Shown: positions 59,701-64,000 of the stretch, piece by piece | Numbering within the stretch: position 1 is the stretch's first letter | How the letters are laid out: each line of letters begins with the position of its first letter | DNA from: Paragorgia papillata | Taxonomy: Eukaryota; Cnidaria; Anthozoa; Scleralcyonacea; Coralliidae | DNA length: 64,000 bases | Direction: 5' to 3' | NCBI GenBank assembly: GCA_035771165.1 | Contig: JAWNZC010000319.1 | Coordinates: 606,001 to 670,000, forward strand | Notes under the pieces: model-generated | Database searches by the model: none | Seen by the model: only the letters and a program-made list of their open reading frames with translations | What the model was told of the DNA's origin: nothing | Translations under genes and position numbers: made by a program

Positions 59701-62700
59701 GATCAACAAGTCTATCGCAGGTTGATCCAACAACTTGCTGTGGCATTGTTTGTAACAAGTTGTTGTGATCAACAAGTCTGTCACAGGTTGTTCCAACAAC
59801 TTGCTGTAGCATTGTTTGTAACAAGTTGTTGTGATCAACAAATCTGTCACAGGTTGATCCAACAACTTGCTGTAGCATTGTTTGTAACAAGTTGTTGTGA
59901 TCAACAAATCTGTCACAGGTTGATCCAACAACTTGCTGTAGCATTGTTTGTAACAAGTTGTTGTGATCAACAAATCTGTCACAGGTTGATCCAACAACTT
60001 GCTGTAGCATTGTTTGTAACAAGTTGTTGTGATCAACAAATCTGTCACAGGTTGTTCCAACAACTTGCTGTAGCATTGTTTGTAACAAGTTGTTATAAGG
60101 TTGACAAGAAGAAGATTATAGCTCAGATTCACGAACTAATGCTAATGTTATACTTGTTTTTGTCTTTTCATTTTAGATGTACATTAACAATCTTCTTCAT
60201 TTGGTCATTAAATATCACACTGATGACGAGTAAGATAAAATATTTTAGTAATTTTACTTGAAAATTGAATTTAATTCATTTTAGTCCGATTTTTGTGTAG
60301 AACATCTGGTCATAAGCACTAGTTACTAATATTGTTTTGTTGTCTTTTATAGTGAGGCATTTCGTGTTGTTGGTTTTGAAGCCCAAGCTATTAGGTAAGA
60401 AAATTTCAATAGCGCACAGCCACAGCATCTGAAGTAACGTCTTAGAATGTAACGGAACGTCTTAGAATGTAACGTAACGTCTTACAATGTAACGTAACGT
60501 CTTACAATGTAACGTAATGTCTTACAATGTAGTGTAACGTCTTACAATGTAGTGTAACGTCTTACAATGTAGTGTAACGTCTTATAATGTAGCGTAACGT
60601 CTTACAATGTAGTGTAACGTCTTATAATGTAGTATAACGTCTTACAATGTAGCGTAACGTCTTACAATGTAGTGTAACGTCTTAGAATGTAACGGAACGT
60701 CTTAGAATGTAATCTAATGTTTTAGAATGTAGTGTAACGTCTTAGAATGTAATGTAATGTCTTATAATGTAGTGCAACGTCTTAGAATGTAATGTAATGT
60801 CTTATAATGTAGTGTAACGTCTTAGAATGTAGTGTAACGTCTTAGAATGTAGTGTAACGTCTTAGAATGTAGTGTAACGTCTTAGAATGTAGTGTAATGT
60901 CTTAGAATGTAGTGTAACGTCTTAGAATGTAATGTAACGTCTTACAATGTAGTGTAACGTCTTATAATGTAGTGGAACGTCTTAGAATGTAGTGTAACGT
61001 CTTATAATGTAGTGGAATGTCTTAGAATGTAGTGGAACGTCTTAGAATGTAGTGGAACGTCTTATAATGTAGTGGAATGTCTTAGAATGTAGTGGAACGT
61101 CTTATAATGTAGTGGAATGTCTTAGAATGTAGTGGAACGTCTTATAATGTAGTGGAACGTCTTATAATGTAACGTAACGTCTTAGAATATAATGTAACGT
61201 CACGTCTTACAATGTAATGTAACGTCTTACAATCTAGCGTAACGTCTTACAATGTAGCGTAACGTCTTACAATGTAGCGTAACCTCTTAAAACATAACGT
61301 AACTGCAGTTACTGTCACAAACTGTCAAGTTGAGATGTTTAGTATTCAAAAGTGGGATACTAGATTTCAAGGAGGGGTACCAAATTCAGAAACCTGGTAT
61401 CCCACTTGGATATACTGTTGTAAATTTCAATAATACTGTACTGTAAGTCTTACATCTTGTGTGTTATTTAGTGTTGGCAAGATAGAAACCAAGGACGTAG
61501 TGGCTAACTTAATAGAAGCAAAGTGTAAATATGGACAAGAGCCGCAGGAAATTAACATGAATGGTATGTTAACCTTTTTTATTATAGGGTACGAATTACT
61601 TCCGGTAAAATCACGCGCTGTGATTGGTTACTGACGTGGCGAAATTGATTTCTCCGTAATGCCCGCGGGCATTATGAAAATTGTTAATGCCCCACGATTG
61701 GAAAGAAACAAAAAATCCTGTTAATTGTTTTCTTATTTTATATTCTAGGGGAAACCAGAGTAAGGTTTGCATATGTAGTATCCTGGGAGGTATGTATATT
61801 ATTCGATACAATGTCGGCCATGTTGTCTATTTTGAATGTGCATTGAAAGAAAATATGTAATTTTTCAAAACATTACGAGTAAGAGCTGATTGTATCACAG
61901 GCTTGGTCATAACTTGTCTTGAAACACGATCAAGTCGGTTTTCTTTGTTTTTTGCGGGATTTATATCCCATAAATCCCGCATTATAAATTCATAGGGTGC
62001 CTGCTACAACTATCTCGTATGGTAACGTCGGTAGCGCCCACATACGGGAAGGAGAGCAAGGGTTTGCTTTTCGCTCCACGTAGTTTACGAGAGGAAGGCA
62101 AACCAATGAAAATCATCAAAATCTGTTGGTTGAGTCAGAAATTTATTACGCTGAACGTTGAGCATAAAATGTGGGATTGATACTGCATCAATACGCATGC
62201 CCAATGCTTCGGCCCTCGAGATCTATCTGGCTTAAAGCCGACGTTCGAGGTATTTATCCTATACTCGTAGAAGTAATCTTTATATATAACATTTTTCTTA
62301 TCAGCCAAGTGATATTGTCTGGGCCTCACGTTGGGACACGTACCTGGCTATGAGCGATGTTCAAATTCATTGGTTTTCCATCGTAAACTCTGTTGTTATT
62401 GCCATATTTCTATCAGGTAATGTTTACTGAATTATTTCAGTCAATTATTAAATCAATTATATCTGCCTATAGAATATCTGAGGGTTCTCCCTTTGATGAG
62501 TAAAATCATCTGGTGTTAGACAGAGTAAAACAATAAAGGAGCTGTTTTTGACGAGCTCGGGCAGGAATGGGTTAATCACTTGTTAACTCATTGCTGCCTA
62601 GGATGTCTGAGGGTTCTCTCTTTGATGAGTAAAATCATCTGGTGTTAGACAGAGTAAAACAATAAAGGAGTTGTTTTTGGCCAGTTCAGACAGGAATGGG

Positions 62701-63949
62701 TTAATCACTTGTTAACTCATTGCTGCCTAGGATGTCTGAGGGTTCTCTCTTTGATTAGTAAAATCATCTGGTGTTAGACAGAGTAAAACAATAAAGGAAC
62801 CATTTTTGGCCAGCTCAGGCAGGAATGGGTTAACTAACCTCTAGTTAACTCATTGCTGTCTATAGACTCTTTTAATAAGTGCAGAGCACGTCATTTTCCG
62901 CACTTGACGTCATTTTCATTCGTTCATTTTGAATTCTATTGAAAATATACAAAAGCTAAGACAATAAACGAAATTGAAATGCATTCAAAAGAAAAATTGA
63001 AAAGAAATTGACGTCATAGGGTGAAAATTACGTATTCTAGACTTATTAAAATGGTCCATATCATGTCTGAGGGTTCTCCTTTTGATGAGTAAAATCGTCT
63101 GGTGTTAGAGTAAAACGATAAAGGAACCGTTTTTGGCCAGCTCAAGTGGGAATGTGTTAAAAACAGGGGGGAAATATGTTGGTGTTTCCTGTCTTATTTT
63201 TTTGTTTAATTTTTAGGCATCGTGTCAATGATTCTCATTCGCACTCTTCGACGAGACATTGCAAAATATAACAAAGAAGACGAAATGGTATGAACATCTA
63301 GAAGTATTTTGAATTTATTTGAACATTTAAAGTGTTTCTGTTATGAAAATATTGTTGGCAATGTTTTTGCATAATCCTAAAGATGTTATGGTAGTTAAGG
63401 TAATCGCGCAAAGTTTCATTTCAAAATTCGTTGAAGAAAAGGTGTTAGTTCACGTATGAAGTTTGTATTTTGGAGCGCCGCCATTAAAGTGACCGAGCTT
63501 GAGGAAGCTTATGGCGTCATAGACTCAATAACAACAATGACCCTTTTGTTGACAACAACAATGATCTTTTGTTTTTGTTGAGTCTATGACGTCATAAGTT
63601 CTCCTCAACCCATTCTTCTCAAACACGGTTAATTTAATGGCGGCGCTCCAAAATACGAACTTCGCACGTAAAATACAACTTTGTTTTTGAGAATTTCGAA
63701 ATGAAACTTTGCACAATTACCAACTAGCATAATATCTTTAGGATTATGCAGAAACATTACCAACAATATTTTCATCAGAGAATGAAATATTAATTGGTTT
63801 TTGATTTGATTTTAAGGATGATACTATTGAGGAAAGTGGTTGGAAGTTGGTCCATGGTGACGTGTTTCGTCCTCCAAAATGTCGTTTGCTGTTGACCGCT
63901 TGTGTTGGTTCTGGTGTACAAATATTTGCAATGGTTTTGATTACGCTTG
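53796..63949 (+). CDS. TM9SF4: Transmembrane 9 superfamily member 4, 3' partial
   Basis: Fourteen exons: 53796-53828, 53976-54080, 55555-55654, 56712-56755, 56846-56955, 58121-58178, 58999-59046, 60177-60229, 60353-60394, 61472-61563, 61749-61789, 62305-62416, 63217-63287, 63817-63949. They give 347 codons before the frame leaves the window in phase 1 (human has 642 aa). The N-terminal signal-like segment ([13 protein letters not shown]) is followed by FYLPGIAP, then [69 protein letters not shown], the first membrane span ([19 protein letters not shown]), [15 protein letters not shown] and [15 protein letters not shown]. These are diagnostic of the TM9SF4 branch ([20 protein letters not shown]) rather than TM9SF2. 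TM9SF proteins are nonaspanin Golgi and endosomal membrane proteins involved in cargo sorting. The remaining eight spans lie beyond the window. Confidence 0.96.
54185..54260 (+). repeat. Single CTGATGA-stem-GAAACGTT motif in TM9SF4 intron 2
   Basis: CTGATGA (54199-54205), then an unpaired A, then GACACT (54207-54212), a seven-base loop, AGTGTC (54220-54225) and GAAACGTT (54226-54233). The six-base stem is perfect. It has the same organisation as the core of the 120-bp repeats but no other sequence in common, so it is probably another element type. Confidence 0.55.
54340..55554 (+). other. TM9SF4 intron 2 remainder
   Basis: G-rich (54365-54385) and C-rich (55131-55154) homopolymers, ATATTTGGAGATATG-like short repeats (55280-55345) and an inverted pair (AGACCTTATTCCAAAATGGC at 54656 with the reverse complement-like GGCCATTTTTGAATAGGGTCT at 54820), which suggests a ~185-bp fold-back element. 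No exon was seen. Confidence 0.5.
55910..56445 (+). repeat. CTCCCTCCTT homopyrimidine array
   Basis: About 535 bases of TCTCCCTCCTTC with TCACCCTCCTTC variants, a 10-12-bp motif, in TM9SF4 intron 3. Pure pyrimidine apart from the A of TCACC. Confidence 0.95.
57125..57440 (+). mobile_element. 5S rRNA-like SINE
   Basis: The segment 57190-57235 reads GTTAGTAGTACTTGGATAGG, then TGACTGCTTGGGAATGACCC, close to the 3' half of 5S rRNA (GTTAGTACTTGGATGGGAGACCGCCTGGGAAT). The preceding CTCTCACCAAAGGTTAAGCC resembles the 5S box-A region. The tail GGTTTTCCTCCCTCTATAAA, then ATCAACACC (57308-57338), recurs near 23478 and 29650 (inverted). This suggests a SINE3-type element (5S-derived head plus a LINE-derived tail). 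Confidence 0.62.
57490..57830 (+). repeat. Degenerate ACAAGTTGTTACAAGGCTG repeat region
   Basis: Many variants of AACAAGTTGTTAACAG, CAACAGGCTGTTA and TTGTTACAACTTGTT in both orientations, in TM9SF4 intron 5. It looks like a relative of the 66-bp array at 59484-60095. Confidence 0.7.
58275..58395. repeat. Inverted repeat with CACGAAAGAAGT arms
   Basis: The left arm (GCACGTTTGATGTCATTTG, AACACGAAAGAAGT) matches the inverted right arm (ACTTCTTTCGTGTTCAAAT, CACGTCAAACGTACG). The loop is about 35 bp. It lies in TM9SF4 intron 6. Confidence 0.75.
58785..58925. repeat. Inverted repeat with GAAATATGAAATTTATTTC arms
   Basis: TGGATGCTTGGAAATATG, then AAATTTATTTCTCGTGTT, is inverted at AACACTCGAAATAAATTT, then CATATTTCCGCACATCCA. 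The inner GGATATGTCACTCG / CGTGAGATATCC pair extends the stem. It lies in TM9SF4 intron 6. Confidence 0.8.
59484..60095. repeat. 66-bp tandem repeat of palindromic units (about nine copies)
   Basis: The unit GTTTGTAACAAGTTGTTGTG, ATCAACAAGTCTATCGCAGG, TTGATCCAACAACTTGCTGT, GGCATT repeats every 66 bp. Two subtypes occur (CTATCGCAGG in the first copies, CTGTCACAGG in the later ones). Since 66 is a multiple of three, both strands are open for more than 210 residues, but the 22-residue repeats resemble no known protein. It lies in TM9SF4 intron 7. Confidence 0.93.
60425..61290 (+). repeat. 20-bp tandem repeat, about 43 units
   Basis: The unit AACGTCTTAGAATGTAGTGT repeats with no length change from about 60425 to 61185. 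The final few units are slightly irregular. Variation is concentrated at three positions (TTAG/TTAC/TTAT and AGTGT/AGTGG/AACGT). It lies in TM9SF4 intron 9. Confidence 0.95.
62455..63165 (+). repeat. Tandem array of the ~125-bp dispersed repeat (about five units)
   Basis: Units run ACTCATTGCTGCCTAGGAT, GTCTGAGGGTTCTC, TTTGATGAGTAAAATCATC, TGGTGTTAGACAGAGTAAAA, CAATAAAGGAGC, TTTTTGGCCAGCTCAGGCAG, GAATGGGTTAA. The unit before 63065 is interrupted by about 200 bp of other sequence (62870-63060), itself an inverted pair (GTCATTTTCCGCACTTGACG and the region near 63010). It lies in TM9SF4 intron 12. Confidence 0.88.
63342..63776. mobile_element. ~435-bp near-complete palindrome (fold-back element)
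   Basis: The ends TTATGAAAATATTGTTGG / CCAACAATATTTTCATCA, the inner arms GCGCAAAGTTTCATTTC / GAAATGAAACTTTGC, then TTTTGGAGCGCCGCCATTAA / TTAATGGCGGCGCTCCAAAA, then GGCGTCATAGACTCAA / TTGAGTCTATGACGTC, are all in mirrored order. The centre is ACAACAATGACC...GTTGACAACAACAATGATC. No coding capacity. It lies in TM9SF4 intron 13, 40 bases before the next exon. Confidence 0.85.
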
Positions 63950-64000
63950 GTATGTTCAAAACATCTGGAACTTTTCAGAATAAGCTATTCATTAGAGCTC

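Noticed and set aside
59422..60261. Open frames of 215-259 codons on both strands
   Set aside because: These are translations of a 66-bp palindromic tandem repeat. Openness on both strands shows it is a property of the motif.
60425..61290. CRISPR-like array (regular short repeats)
   Set aside because: Repeats are contiguous with no unique spacers, and the host genome is animal. It is a minisatellite.

Overview
The window is nuclear DNA from a metazoan. It is AT-rich, with intron-rich genes that use GT-AG splice sites, and it is crowded with simple repeats and short mobile elements. The PHACTR and LAPTM4 families are animal-specific, and the repeat style (inverted-repeat MITEs, hAT-like elements, tRNA- and 5S-like SINEs) suits a non-vertebrate marine animal. 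A cnidarian is my best guess, but that is inference and not shown by any single sequence.

Eight protein-coding genes can be spliced together by hand with every intron phase agreeing. From left to right they are: (1) the 3' part of a LONRF TPR-RING-LON ubiquitin-ligase gene, + strand, 2-5137; (2) a complete UDP-galactose 4-epimerase gene (GALE), - strand, 6174-11164, ten coding exons, 350 aa; (3) a complete EB1 microtubule plus-end gene (MAPRE), + strand, 12368-15904, seven exons, 267 aa ending in EEY; (4) a complete Cdc1/Ted1/PGAP5-like membrane metallophosphoesterase, - strand, 16584-20046, nine coding exons, 357 aa; (5) a complete short PHACTR gene, + strand, 21035-31474, twelve exons, 361 aa; (6) a complete LAPTM4 gene, + strand, 33881-39458, seven exons, 222 aa; (7) a complete 15-finger C2H2 zinc-finger gene, + strand, 41571-52612, sixteen exons, 989 aa; (8) the 5' part of TM9SF4, + strand, 53796-63949, fourteen exons, running off the window. 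GALE/EB1 and the phosphoesterase/PHACTR pair are arranged head to head. The second pair is separated by about 1 kb and probably shares a promoter. The genes do not form one pathway: epimerase (nucleotide sugars), GPI/ER-type phosphoesterase, LAPTM4 and TM9SF4 (endomembrane), EB1 and PHACTR (cytoskeleton), LONRF (ubiquitin) and a nuclear DNA-binding protein.

The introns and spacers hold almost every class of tandem repeat: tri-, tetra- and pentanucleotides, a 20-bp array about 870 bp long, a 66-bp array of palindromic units, ~130-bp arrays, and a 120-bp family that keeps open reading frames. They also hold two LINE 3' ends, three hAT-like elements (two with perfect 8-bp target duplications), several fold-back MITEs (one with a perfect 9-bp duplication), tRNA-like and 5S-like SINEs, and a ~435-bp palindrome. 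The 120-bp family and a related MITE family share a CTGAYGA...GAAACGT core. It resembles the hammerhead-ribozyme core, but other parts of a hammerhead are missing. Most long open frames in the window are translations of these repeats and are not genes.
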